Shown one piece after another: positions 9,182 through 17,290 of a DNA stretch of 64,000 nucleotides. The stretch lies in assembly GCF_006007885.1 (NCBI RefSeq), contig NZ_VCRO01000003.1, forward strand, positions 434,001 to 498,000, in the 5' to 3' direction. Position 1 is the stretch's first letter. Each line of letters starts with the position of its first letter. The stretch is from Alteribacter natronophilus (GTDB lineage Bacteria > Bacillota > Bacilli > Bacillales > Salisediminibacteriaceae). Under the pieces are notes generated by a model. That model was not told the origin of the DNA and did no database searches. It saw nothing but the letters and a program-made list of their open reading frames with translations. A program made the position numbers and the translations under genes.

Positions 9182-10225
9182 CTAGGACTGGTTAATTTTC
9201 ATATCTCCAAAAGCAATCTTTCCCTGTTTCCGCAGCCACTCTGATAATAAAAGACTGAGTACGGCCGGTCCAATAAAATGCATAAACAGGACAATGAGCA
9301 GAACGTTCATTGTAAAGCCCATCGCTTCAAAAGCCATAATCTGCCCCACAAACCCGCTCGTTCCCATCCCGGCACCGGCAGGGAGGTTTTCCATCCTGAA
9401 CACAACCGTGGAAACAGGACCAAGAATGGCAGCTGCAGCAGTCGGCGGAAGAAGAATCCATGGGTTTTTGACCACGTTACCAATCTGCAGCATCGATGTG
9501 CCGATACCGAGTGCCACAAGGCCCGACCATCGGTTTTCCCGGTAGCTGCTCACTGCAAAACCGATCATCTGGGCCGCACACCCCACAGCAGCAGCTCCGG
9601 CTGCCACACCGGAAAGCCCGAGCATAATGGCAATGGCTGCACTGGATATCGGGGCTGTAAGTGCCAGTCCCATCATAACCGCAACAAGAATGCCCATGAT
9701 AAATGGCTGCTGATCCGTCGCCCACATAATCATGGCACCGAACTGTTCCAGGGCAGTCTGAATGCCGGGTCCAATAAATGCTGCTGCTGCCACTCCCGTT
9801 ACGATGGTGACTAATGGCGTAACTATAATATCAATCTTTGTCTCCTGGGAAATGAGCTTCCCGGCTTCCACACTGAGCAGTGCTGCCACGAATGCTCCTG
9901 CAGGCCCACCAAGATCTGCTCCAGCGGCTCCGGTAATGACAGCCGAAAAAATAACGAGTCTCGGGGCTTTAAGCCCATATGCAACAGCCACTCCGATCGC
10001 CGGCCCCATAAGGCTCATAGCCAGTTCCCCCGTGCCTGCAAGCCATCCTGCAAAACGGTCAATCACGCCCCCGGCCCCGGCTGCAAGCAGCTGATTTCCG
10101 GCAGTCTGGAGAATGAGGCCGATAATCAGCGAGGAAAACAGACCGAGAGCCATGAAACTCAGGGCGTCAATTACATAGGTCTTAAAAGAGGGCTGAACCC
10201 CCTTTTTCCTGAAAAACGAAGTCAT
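9182..10225 (-). CDS. PTS_EIIC_2-type membrane protein (PfoR-like)
   Basis: 347-residue, very hydrophobic protein with about eight to ten predicted membrane segments and many Gly/Ala-rich helices (GAAGADLGGPAGAFVAALLS). It matches the PTS_EIIC_2 family, which includes the clostridial PfoR regulator and orphan PTS IIC-like permeases. No EIIA or EIIB gene lies nearby, so PTS-linked sugar transport is uncertain and a regulatory or transport role cannot be told apart. A short Ser-Phe-Lys-rich cytoplasmic N-terminus precedes the first span. ytpP follows after 12 bp. The substrate is unknown. Confidence 0.8.
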   Translation of the reverse strand: MTSFFRKKGVQPSFKTYVIDALSFMALGLFSSLIIGLILQTAGNQLLAAGAGGVIDRFAGWLAGTGELAMSLMGPAIGVAVAYGLKAPRLVIFSAVITGAAGADLGGPAGAFVAALLSVEAGKLISQETKIDIIVTPLVTIVTGVAAAAFIGPGIQTALEQFGAMIMWATDQQPFIMGILVAVMMGLALTAPISSAAIAIMLGLSGVAAGAAAVGCAAQMIGFAVSSYRENRWSGLVALGIGTSMLQIGNVVKNPWILLPPTAAAAILGPVSTVVFRMENLPAGAGMGTSGFVGQIMAFEAMGFTMNVLLIVLFMHFIGPAVLSLLLSEWLRKQGKIAFGDMKINQS

Positions 10226-10319
10226 TGTTATGTACAGTCTCCTCTGTCATTAATGGTATCAGGCGAACGCTTTTACAACCCCTCTAACCAGGAAAACAAC
10301 GGAATCAATTTTAAAAAAA

Positions 10320-10597
10320 GGCTGTGTTCGTATAGATTGTTGTTATTGACCAGATTAAATGCAGCGGAAGGCGGCGACTCCAGCGACGAGCGTTTACTCC
10401 GTGACTAATCTTCGAGTTGCTTCGACGGAGCCGGCTCCGGAGCTTAACTGGGAGAGGAAGAAGCAGGAATTTGCCTGGCCGAAGCGATGTCCGCGGCATA
10501 GAAGACACCGTGAAGCATGATCGGATGTCGCACTTGTGCCTGTGGTGAAAGCATCCGCCTGCAGCGGAATAAAACAACAATCTTTCCGAAAACAGCT
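10320..10597 (+). mobile_element. Family A non-autonomous element, copy 1 (278 bp)
   Basis: The left end GGCTGTGTTCGTATAG and the reverse complement of the right end AGCTGTTTTCGGAAAG are imperfect terminal inverted repeats that continue into AGATTGTTGTT on both sides. The flanks are perfect 8-bp direct repeats TAAAAAAA (10312-10319 and 10598-10605), the expected mark of transposition. There is no transposase frame. A 51-bp internal module at 10497-10547 is shared with copy 3. The element sits against the T-tract of the downstream lipoprotein gene's terminator. Confidence 0.85.
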
Positions 10598-10628
10598 TAA
10601 AAAAAAGAATAAGAGTCTCCCCTTATTC
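10598..10628 (-). terminator. Terminator of the lipoprotein gene
   Basis: On the minus strand a GAATAAG/CTTATTC stem with an 8-nt loop is followed by eight T. The T-run doubles as the target duplication of the adjacent family A element. Confidence 0.85.
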
Positions 10629-10638
10629 TATCGGAGTT

Positions 10639-11148
10639 TTATTTAGTTTGTACAGAGTTTACCATTTCAAACAGAAGCTCTGCCTCGGCACCGGTTCTGT
10701 CCTTCGATGTAATGACCGTTCCTTTTACACCGTTGATCCCTGTAATTACTTTCACCGTATCCTCGTCCAGTTCATCGAACACAACATAACCGCTGTCCTC
10801 GTCCCCTGTACGAATCTCAGCCAGTTCAGGTGTGCCTTCAATTCCGTTGGCTTCCATCATCTCTCCCTTATTTTCGTAGCCTGCCTGATCACCCAGAAAA
10901 ACGAGGTATGTCCGGTCTTCCCCTTCAAGCTCAAGGTTATAGGAATCTTCATACTCCACGTTTAAGGAGTCAGGTTTATAAATGGAAAAATAATCATTAC
11001 TGTAATTTATATCTGCCGGAGCGGCCGAAAGATTTTCCACAAGCGCACGTTCAGCCCGTTCTTCCCCGGTTAACTCCATAAATGAACAGCCTGCAGCTGT
11101 CGTCACCATAACCGCCAGCAAAACTGCCACTGCCTTGTATTTCAGCAT
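10639..11148 (-). CDS. Putative lipoprotein, 169 aa
   Basis: The start is taken at ATG 11148, giving MLKYKAVAVLL, a hydrophobic core and a lipobox ending in TAAGC at about residue 21; an upstream extension would destroy this signal peptide. AAGGGAG lies upstream. The mature part is acidic (SGEDR, DEDSGYVVFDELDED) and non-membrane, so it should be anchored to the outer face of the membrane by a lipidated cysteine. No domain was recognised; it may be a small bacillus-specific sensor or envelope protein. It diverges from ytoQ. Confidence 0.8.
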   Translation of the reverse strand: MLKYKAVAVLLAVMVTTAAGCSFMELTGEERAERALVENLSAAPADINYSNDYFSIYKPDSLNVEYEDSYNLELEGEDRTYLVFLGDQAGYENKGEMMEANGIEGTPELAEIRTGDEDSGYVVFDELDEDTVKVITGINGVKGTVITSKDRTGAEAELLFEMVNSVQTK

Positions 11149-11251
11149 CACAATTCCAGCTCCCTTCAGTCGTTCCCAGTAAATATCGTATACCTGATCA
11201 GTTTGGAATGGCAACCTTTTTTCAGGAGGTAAGGTTTTCCGGGCCTATCTT

Positions 11252-11280
11252 TTGGAAAAAAACTGCGGGAAAGGTAAAAT
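11252..11280 (+). promoter_or_regulatory. Sigma-A-type promoter for ytoQ
   Basis: TTGGAA (11252-11257), a 17-bp spacer and TAAAAT (11275-11280), about 39 bp before the chosen ytoQ start. Confidence 0.7.
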
Positions 11281-11318
11281 AGCAGGAGAACAAATCATGT
11301 TTTTTAGGAGTGAGCCAA

Positions 11319-11765
11319 ATGGAATTAACTGTATACCTTGCAGGACAGATCCACGACGACTGGCGCGACGAAGTTAAAACAAAAGCTTCAGAAAAGAACC
11401 TTCCACTGAATTTTACAGGCCCGATGGAAAACCACGACCGCTCCGATGATATTGGAGAGGAAATTCTCGGGGAACAGCCCGATTCCATCGCGAAAGACGA
11501 TGCCGCCTCTGATTTTAACAACCTCCGCACGCAGGTACTTCTCGGAAAATCAGATCTCGTCATTGCCCTCTTTGGTGAAAAATACAAGCAGTGGAACAGT
11601 GCCATGGATGCCTCAGCCGCCCTGGCCATGAACAAGCCGCTTATTATTGTAAGACCGAAAGATCTCCACCATCCCCTTAAAGAGCTGTCCAACAAAGCCA
11701 ACGTGACGGTGGAAAATGTCGATCAGGCCCTTCAGGCAATCAGCTATATCTTTGAAGAGAAGTAA
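11319..11765 (+). CDS. ytoQ: YtoQ family protein
   Basis: 148-residue cytoplasmic protein of the YtoQ family, uncharacterised, with a nucleoside-2-deoxyribosyltransferase-like look: an early strand TVYLAGQIH, then DLVIALFGEKYKQWNSAMDASAALAMNKPLIIV, which resembles the late strand and helix of that fold. The likely start is ATG 11319 with AGGAG eight bases before it; the in-frame GTG at 11310 overlaps that site. It is monocistronic, with its own promoter and terminator, and the gene belongs to the conserved yto cluster. The biochemical role is not established. Confidence 0.88.
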   Translation: MELTVYLAGQIHDDWRDEVKTKASEKNLPLNFTGPMENHDRSDDIGEEILGEQPDSIAKDDAASDFNNLRTQVLLGKSDLVIALFGEKYKQWNSAMDASAALAMNKPLIIVRPKDLHHPLKELSNKANVTVENVDQALQAISYIFEEK

Positions 11766-11779
11766 ACACCAATCTTAAT

Positions 11780-11809
11780 AGCCCCTCCAGCTGCATGGAG
11801 GGGCTTTTT
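11780..11809 (+). terminator. ytoQ terminator
   Basis: AGCCCCTCC and GGAGGGGCT form a 9-bp stem followed by TTTTTG. It may also serve the convergent DUF84 gene. Confidence 0.9.
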
Positions 11810-11838
11810 GATCTGATTTTTTTAGAAGAGCAGGTTGG

Positions 11839-12354
11839 TTATTCTTCAGTGCTGCGCTGCCACTGCCCATAAAGGAGCCGGACGATGTGGGCAAACATTT
11901 CGTCCCGGGCTACAGCCCCGGCTGTTAAAATTCCTATCGTCCCCTCTTTGTAGCGTACACCTGTCTTCTCTGCGTACGTGTCAATAACATCCCCGAGCTC
12001 TTTACCCGCTCTGAGACCTGATGCAACCTCCTCAGGAAGCGGAACTCTTGCTCCGGCTGCGATGAAGAGATCACCTTCGGCAGTGGCAAGCGCACCCCAG
12101 TTGCAGAGGTACAGCTCCTGCCCGATTTCCGTCACCCCGCCCTCAAGACCAATTGCCACAGGCGCACGAAAATCCCGAACGAGTGCTTTTGCCCGGTTTA
12201 CTGCCCCTGTCCGTGTCTCCACATCGGAAAAAGGCTGATCACCTACCCCTGACGGGACAGACTGGGGAATAATATTGTACAGGTCTTCCCGGTTAAAGAC
12301 CCGGCGTACTGACGCGATTTTTGCGGGGTTTCGGGATGCCACGAACAAGTCCAT
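11839..12354 (-). CDS. DUF84 (YjjX-like) inosine/xanthosine triphosphatase
   Basis: 171-residue enzyme of the YjjX/DUF84 family, which hydrolyses non-canonical purine triphosphates such as ITP and XTP and so protects nucleic acids. Features seen are the N-terminal VASRNPAKIASVRRVF nucleotide-binding segment, the ETRTGAVNRAKAL helix and the GLEGGV metal-site region. ATG 12354 is preferred over GTG 12363, which lies too close to the GAGAGGGA site. A family A element begins 25 bp upstream of this ATG, so the natural promoter may have been displaced, with expression depending on read-through from ytoP or on the element. Confidence 0.85.
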   Translation of the reverse strand: MDLFVASRNPAKIASVRRVFNREDLYNIIPQSVPSGVGDQPFSDVETRTGAVNRAKALVRDFRAPVAIGLEGGVTEIGQELYLCNWGALATAEGDLFIAAGARVPLPEEVASGLRAGKELGDVIDTYAEKTGVRYKEGTIGILTAGAVARDEMFAHIVRLLYGQWQRSTEE

Positions 12355-12379
12355 TCTAATCACTTCCCTCTCTAATTAA

Positions 12380-12642
12380 GGCTATGTTCGTATAGATTGT
12401 TGCTATTGATCAAATTAACTATAGAGCGAAAGGCGGCGACTCCGGCGGGAAGACCAGGAGCAGAAGACCCCGCAGGGACGAGTGTTTACATCGTGAGTTC
12501 GCTTCGAGCTGCTTCGACGCAGACGCGTCAGAGCGTTTCGGGCAGAGGAAGAAGCATGATAACTACTCTGCCGGCTGAGGCCCTGCCCGCGGAAAGCGTC
12601 CGCCTGCAGCGGAATAAAACAACAATCTTTCCGAAGACAGCT
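12380..12642 (+). mobile_element. Family A non-autonomous element, copy 2 (263 bp)
   Basis: Terminal inverted repeats as in copy 1 (left GGCTATGTTCGTATAG, right end GAAGACAGCT). The flanks are perfect 8-bp direct repeats CTAATTAA (12372-12379 and 12643-12650). This copy lacks the 51-bp module present in copies 1 and 3: GCCCGCGG runs straight into AAAGCGTCCGCC. It has an extra GC block (AGACCCCGCAGGG) like families B and C. It is inserted next to the ytoP terminator. Confidence 0.88.
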
Positions 12643-12645
12643 CTA

Positions 12646-12680
12646 ATTAAAGAAACTGCCCGGAATCGCATCCCGGACAG
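12646..12680 (-). terminator. ytoP terminator
   Basis: On the minus strand CTGTCCGGGA and TCCGGGCAG pair imperfectly around a short loop, followed by TTTCTTTAATT. It abuts the family A copy 2 duplication. Confidence 0.7.
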
Positions 12681-12688
12681 CCTCGATG

Positions 12689-13762
12689 TTATACGTTTGA
12701 GCGGATCGCCTCCACCGTTGCACGGTCTGTTTTCCGGGCAAGGGTGGTGATCAGTTCCTTCGCAGCTTCGTAATCATCCACATGGATAATGGATGCAGAA
12801 GTATGGATATAGCGTGAGCAGATCCCCACAACAGCTGACGGTACGCCGTTATTGGAGATGTGGACGCGGCCGGCATCAGTTCCACCCTGGGAAATAAAGA
12901 ACTGGTACGGGATGCTGTTGGATTCTGCAGTATCGAGAATAAACTCACGCATACCGCGGTGGGTCACCATAGTCCGGTCGAAAATCCGGAGAAGGGCTCC
13001 TTTACCGAGCTTGCCGAACGGATCTTTTTCACCGGATGCGTCGTTGGCAGGACTTGCATCCATGGCATAGAAAATATCAGGCTTGATCATGTTCGCAGCA
13101 ACCTGGGCACCGCGAAGACCAACCTCCTCCTGCACCGTGGCACCGGAGTAGAGCATGTTCGGTGTTGACTCGTCTTTAAGTTCCTTTAAAAGTTCAATGG
13201 CAAGCCCGCAGCCGTAGCGGTTATCCCACGCTTTGGAAAGTACCTTTTTCTCGTTTGCCATGCGTTCCATCGGACATACCGGCACGATCTGCTGACCGGG
13301 TCTGATACCAATCCGCTCTGCATCTGCTTTGTCATCGGCACCAATATCAATGTACATATTTTTAATGTCCATTGGCTTTTTGCGCTTGGCTTCATCAAGA
13401 AGGTGTGGAGGAATGGATCCCACCACTCCTGTCACCGGCCCGTCTTCCGTAATAATGTGAAGACGCTGGGCAAGAAGCACCTGGCTCCACCATCCGCCGA
13501 GAGTCTGAAAGCGGATCAGGCCTTTATCCGTAATCTGGGTAACCATAAAACCGACTTCGTCCATATGTCCGGCAACCATAACTTTCGGACCGTTCGTGTC
13601 ACCCTTTTTCACACCGAACACACCGCCGAGACCGTCCTGGATTACTTCGTCACTGTACTTTTCAAGCTCGCTTTTCATAAACTTGCGCACCTGATGCTCA
13701 TTTCCCGGTGCTCCCGGAAGCTGCGTGAGCGTTTCAAACATCTGATATGTTTCCTGATTCAT
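12689..13762 (-). CDS. ytoP: M42-family aminopeptidase YtoP
   Basis: 357-residue M42 (glutamyl aminopeptidase/endoglucanase-like) metallopeptidase, usually a large cytoplasmic tetrahedral complex trimming short peptides. Metal and catalytic motifs occur in the right order: [17 protein letters not shown], the catalytic [17 protein letters not shown] and the late [16 protein letters not shown]. The frame opens at 13786, but ATG 13762 (MNQETYQ) has AAGGGAG ten bases before it and matches the usual family start. It is followed downstream by a family A insertion and the DUF84 gene. Confidence 0.94.
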   Translation of the reverse strand: MNQETYQMFETLTQLPGAPGNEHQVRKFMKSELEKYSDEVIQDGLGGVFGVKKGDTNGPKVMVAGHMDEVGFMVTQITDKGLIRFQTLGGWWSQVLLAQRLHIITEDGPVTGVVGSIPPHLLDEAKRKKPMDIKNMYIDIGADDKADAERIGIRPGQQIVPVCPMERMANEKKVLSKAWDNRYGCGLAIELLKELKDESTPNMLYSGATVQEEVGLRGAQVAANMIKPDIFYAMDASPANDASGEKDPFGKLGKGALLRIFDRTMVTHRGMREFILDTAESNSIPYQFFISQGGTDAGRVHISNNGVPSAVVGICSRYIHTSASIIHVDDYEAAKELITTLARKTDRATVEAIRSNV

Positions 13763-13809
13763 CTTAAAATCTCCCTTCATGACCATTCGATTATGTATCG
13801 CTCCTTCTA

Positions 13810-13828
13810 TCTTAACGAAATGTTAAGA
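13810..13828. promoter_or_regulatory. Palindrome in the ytoP/ytzB divergent region
   Basis: TCTTAAC, five bases, GTTAAGA: a perfect 7-bp inverted repeat 48 bp upstream of the ytoP start. It is a possible operator; no known regulator consensus was recognised. Confidence 0.4.
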
Positions 13829-13912
13829 AGACTTCCACTTTTTCCGGCGCCCGAAATAAATATTTTGATTTGCCCCCGTTTTCTCCCTTACGGAAAAAAA
13901 CAGCCACAGAAT

Positions 13913-13941
13913 TTGGCATTTATTTCTTCATTCGCTATACT
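13913..13941 (+). promoter_or_regulatory. Sigma-A-type promoter for ytzB
   Basis: TTGGCA (13913-13918), a 17-bp spacer and TATACT (13936-13941), about 45 bp before the ytzB start. Confidence 0.75.
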
Positions 13942-13986
13942 AGGAGCAGAAACTTCAGATGATAATTGAACAGGATGGTGAATCTT

Positions 13987-14307
13987 ATGAGTTGGAAACG
14001 TTTTATCACTGGTGTGGCAGTCGGTGCCGCTGCTGCCTGGCTCGTAAAAGAACAGTGTGATCAGAGCGACTGCAGCCTTTCCCCTGAACGTGCGTTAAAA
14101 CTTGTTAAACGGAGAATGAGGGACTTCGGCTCCATCGACGGCTCCTGGATCCACATGATGGCCGAAGAGTTCCATAACGATAACCTGACTTACTCCGTCT
14201 ACCGGGGCGGTGTTTCATGCACCATCGACGGCCAGCTCCACGCCTTTGAATTTCTAGTCGACGCCACTACAGGAACGATTTTAAAACTTAAAAAGCAGGA
14301 TGATTAA
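13987..14307 (+). CDS. ytzB: YtzB-like PepSY-domain protein
   Basis: 106-residue protein with one N-terminal membrane segment (FITGVAVGAAAAWLV) and a PepSY-like domain: an amphipathic helix ERALKLVKRRM, the strand pair YSVYRGGVSCTIDG and the typical end VDATTGTILKLKK. PepSY domains are often extracytoplasmic and linked to inhibition of peptidases. The start at ATG 13987 is chosen by a GGTG site; a longer frame back to 13966 has no better site. It diverges from the peptidase ytoP, as in B. subtilis. The membrane anchor suggests it faces outward, which would keep it from cytoplasmic YtoP. Confidence 0.8.
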   Translation: MSWKRFITGVAVGAAAAWLVKEQCDQSDCSLSPERALKLVKRRMRDFGSIDGSWIHMMAEEFHNDNLTYSVYRGGVSCTIDGQLHAFEFLVDATTGTILKLKKQDD

Positions 14308-14312
14308 GTCGA

Positions 14313-14341
14313 AAGCTCTCCTTTAAGGAGGGCTTTTTTTA
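14313..14341 (+). terminator. ytzB terminator
   Basis: AGCTCTCC and GGAGGGCT form a hairpin with a short loop, followed by TTTTTTT. Confidence 0.85.
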
Positions 14342-14525
14342 TGCTCCGTTTCCCAAAGAGCGATATAATGCGCTAAATAATTTTATAATATTCACAATTT
14401 TAGTACTATTTTCCCAAGGAACTTTTACTTTTAAGGTCAAATTTTATAAGTGTTCGAAATAACGAAGAAAGGAGATTGATTTGGGGACAGGTTTCATCAA
14501 AACAAACAATTTGGGGGAATGGATA

Positions 14526-16958
14526 GTGAAACAGGTTATGTCACGCATGACGCTGTCTGTACTGGCGGTACTTCTTGTTATGTCCACCTTTGTACCTGCA
14601 GCCTCATCAAACAGCGAACGGGAGCTGGAGCTCGCCGAACTGTTCGGAAGCTATGAGCTGTCGTCTGATGAAGAAGTAACTGTTATTGTGGAAATGGACG
14701 AACCATCACTCGTAGAGGCGAAGCAGACAGGCAAATCACAGACAAGAGGAAACCTTGAGCGGGTACGTAACAACGTAAAAGCAGACGTACATAACGCTGC
14801 TCCAGACAGTGAGGTTAATCGTGAGTACGATTACGTCTTCTCCGGCTTTTCTCTTACTCTTCCACAGAACAAAATCGCAGCTCTTTTAAACGTTGATGGG
14901 GTTAAAGCTGTGTATCCGGATGTGGAATATCAGGTTGATGCAATGAATTTTGAGGAAATTGATTCGGAATCCTTCTCTCCTGCCATGATGGATAGTGCTC
15001 CATTCATTGGTTCAAATGATGCATGGGAAGAAGGTTTTACTGGTGAAGGGGTTACTGTTGCCATTATCGACACTGGTACGGACTATACTCACCCTGACCT
15101 TGCTCATGCTTTCGATGATTACAAAGGTTGGGACTTCGTAGACAACAATGACGATCCACAGGAAACACCTCCTGGTGACCCTCGTGGCGGTTCAACCAAC
15201 CACGGAACGCACGTAGCTGGTACAGTTGCAGCTAATGGGCAGATTAAAGGTGTTGCACCTGATGCCACTCTTCTTGCATACCGTGTTCTCGGTCCCGGCG
15301 GTTCCGGCTCAACTGAAAATGTTGTTGCAGGAATTGAGCGTGCAGTTCAGGATGGTGCGGATGTAATGAACCTTTCACTTGGTAACACACTGAACAACCC
15401 TGACTGGGCAACATCCATTGCACTGGATTGGGCCATGGCTGAAGGCGTTGTCGCGGTAACTTCAAACGGCAACAGTGGACCTAACAAATGGACAGTCGGT
15501 TCCCCCGGTACTTCCCGTGAAGCGATTTCTGTAGGGGCTACTCAACTTCCTTATAATGTGTTCAACTCTAAGATCTCCACGTCTGAGGGAGTTGAGTATC
15601 CAAGCGCTAAGGTTATGGGCTTCCCTAATGAGGATGAACTTCTTGCTTTGAATGAAGGGGAGTATGAGTTTGTGTATGTTGGTCTTGGATATCCTGCCGA
15701 TTTTGAAGAAAAAGATCTTGAGGGTAAAATCGCTCTCATTAGTCGCGGTGATTTCGCCTTTGTAGATAAAGCAGCGAATGCCAAGAATGCAGGAGCTGTT
15801 GGTGCTATAATCTATAATAACGTTGCAGGCGAACACGCTGATGTTCCGGGAATGGCAGTACCCACAATAAAAACAACTCTTGCAGACGGCCAAAAGCTTC
15901 TTGCCGAACTTGAAGCCGGTAACAACACTGTGTCCTTTGACATCGAATTCGATAAAGAGGTGGGAGAAACTGTTGCAGACTTCTCGTCCCGCGGTCCAGT
16001 AACATTAACCTGGATGATTAAACCTGATGTTTCAGCGCCGGGAGTGAATATTACAAGTACTATTCCAACCCATAATTCTGACAATCCACACGGCTACGGA
16101 GCATTTCAGGGAACAAGCATGGCAGCACCTCACGTTGCCGGTGCTGCAGCGCTTCTTCTCGAGAAGAATCCTGACTGGAGTGTAGATAACGTAAAGGCAG
16201 CACTAATGAATACAGCGGAAGACCTGATTGATCCCACAACCGGAAAAAGTTATCCTCACAACACCCAGGGCGCCGGAAGTATCCGAGTTGTTGCTGCGCT
16301 GACAACTGAAACACTTGTCACTCCGGGATCTCACTCTTTCGGTAAGTTCGTTAAAGAAGAAGGCCGTCAGGTTGAAAAACAGAAATTTGAGATTACAAAT
16401 CTTACAAACGAGCGTAAGCGTTACAGCATTGATGTGGAATTCCACGATCCTGAGGCAGCAGATGGAATCAAAGTTAACACAAGCAATAACCTGCAGGTTC
16501 AGCCTGGTAAAACCCAGAACGTAAACATGAACGTTCAGGTTGATACGAGTAATCTTGAGCCGGGTTATTATGAAGCGACAATTACCCTTACTCACGGCGA
16601 AGAAGAGGTGATTGAAGTTCCGGCAATCCTTTTTGTTGGAGAGCCTGATTACCCGCGCGTAACAGGAGCGTTTATGGGTAAGGAAGCTGACAGCTCCTAC
16701 TATGTCGGTTCCTATCTGCCGGGGGGAGCAGAGGTTATTGAGTATGATATCTACGTGTTCAATCCTGACGGGACGATTGGTGGCTTTGTAGATACCATCG
16801 GTTCCTTTGAAAACGTTCAGGCACCGATCCACGAATTCAACTGGGATGGTACCGTTCAGAACGGCATAAATCTCCCTAATGGACAGTGGGTACTGGGTGT
16901 TTACGTTGAAAAAGCCGGCGTCACAGAGTACAGAGCTTATCTTGTCACAAAGAACTAA
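14526..16958 (+). CDS. Secreted Vpr-like subtilisin family (S8) serine protease 1
   Basis: Large extracellular subtilase with the architecture of B. subtilis Vpr. With the GTG 14526 start (810 aa) the order is: Sec signal peptide (MKQVMSRMTLSVLAVLLV, cleavage near AAS), I9-type propeptide (VTVIVEMDEPS), S8 catalytic domain, PA domain inserted between the catalytic His and Ser, and a C-terminal Ig-like region ending in a FlgD-Ig-type WDGT repeat. The triad is visible as IIDTGTDY (D182), HGTHVAG (H229) and GTSMAAPHVAG (S531). GTG 14526 has a GGGGGA site like its paralogue; TTG 14481, also with an AAAGGAG site, is a real alternative that would add 15 residues before the signal. The mature protein is acidic, as in halophile exoenzymes. 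Confidence 0.93.
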   Translation: MKQVMSRMTLSVLAVLLVMSTFVPAASSNSERELELAELFGSYELSSDEEVTVIVEMDEPSLVEAKQTGKSQTRGNLERVRNNVKADVHNAAPDSEVNREYDYVFSGFSLTLPQNKIAALLNVDGVKAVYPDVEYQVDAMNFEEIDSESFSPAMMDSAPFIGSNDAWEEGFTGEGVTVAIIDTGTDYTHPDLAHAFDDYKGWDFVDNNDDPQETPPGDPRGGSTNHGTHVAGTVAANGQIKGVAPDATLLAYRVLGPGGSGSTENVVAGIERAVQDGADVMNLSLGNTLNNPDWATSIALDWAMAEGVVAVTSNGNSGPNKWTVGSPGTSREAISVGATQLPYNVFNSKISTSEGVEYPSAKVMGFPNEDELLALNEGEYEFVYVGLGYPADFEEKDLEGKIALISRGDFAFVDKAANAKNAGAVGAIIYNNVAGEHADVPGMAVPTIKTTLADGQKLLAELEAGNNTVSFDIEFDKEVGETVADFSSRGPVTLTWMIKPDVSAPGVNITSTIPTHNSDNPHGYGAFQGTSMAAPHVAGAAALLLEKNPDWSVDNVKAALMNTAEDLIDPTTGKSYPHNTQGAGSIRVVAALTTETLVTPGSHSFGKFVKEEGRQVEKQKFEITNLTNERKRYSIDVEFHDPEAADGIKVNTSNNLQVQPGKTQNVNMNVQVDTSNLEPGYYEATITLTHGEEEVIEVPAILFVGEPDYPRVTGAFMGKEADSSYYVGSYLPGGAEVIEYDIYVFNPDGTIGGFVDTIGSFENVQAPIHEFNWDGTVQNGINLPNGQWVLGVYVEKAGVTEYRAYLVTKN

Positions 16959-16968
16959 TGCAGTTTAA

Positions 16969-16996
16969 GAGACCGCCAAAAGGCGGTCTCTTTTTT
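16969..16996 (+). terminator. Terminator of protease gene 1
   Basis: GAGACCGCC/GGCGGTCTC forms a perfect 9-bp stem with an AAAA loop, followed by TTTTTT. Confidence 0.93.
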
Positions 16997-17290
16997 CATA
17001 GTACAAAATACTAACTCCATAAAATGGTTAAGTACTTTTACCTACGAATAATTTGTCGTTTTCTGTCGTTTTTATAAGTTCATTTTACTATTACTCTTTC
17101 ACACCAGCATCCGACACTACCCGCGTATTATTCTGACTTTTCACAAACTTATTACTTTAGTAGGACGATTTTTGTCGACTAATTGATTAAACTTTTAGAT
17201 GCACGAAATTTTATGTGCAAGGTTTACAGAAGGTGAAACATTTTCCTTTTGTATAACCAACTTTACATCTTGGAATAGGGGGAATTTATT
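16997..17290. other. AT-rich regulatory region before protease gene 2
   Basis: 294 bp with no gene. It contains repeated TGTCG-centred motifs (TTTGTCGTTTT, TCTGTCGTTTTT, and later TTTTTGTCGAC) and must carry the promoter of the second protease. No unambiguous sigma-A pair was identified. The TGTCG repeats could bind a regulator of exoenzyme genes; this is inference. Confidence 0.45.

Noticed and set aside
10311-10580. Similar minus-strand translations (starting MLFYSAAGG) in family A copies 1 and 3
   Set aside because: The matching frame follows only from the shared 51-bp module and right-end DNA. Copy 2 lacks it, and the C-termini diverge between copies. No ribosome site. It is non-coding repeat DNA.
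16203-16832. Minus-strand open frame of 209 codons
   Set aside because: Opposite the subtilase gene, with no ribosome site; the paralogue's antisense strand opens in the same way (18578-19228), which reflects shared codon pattern.
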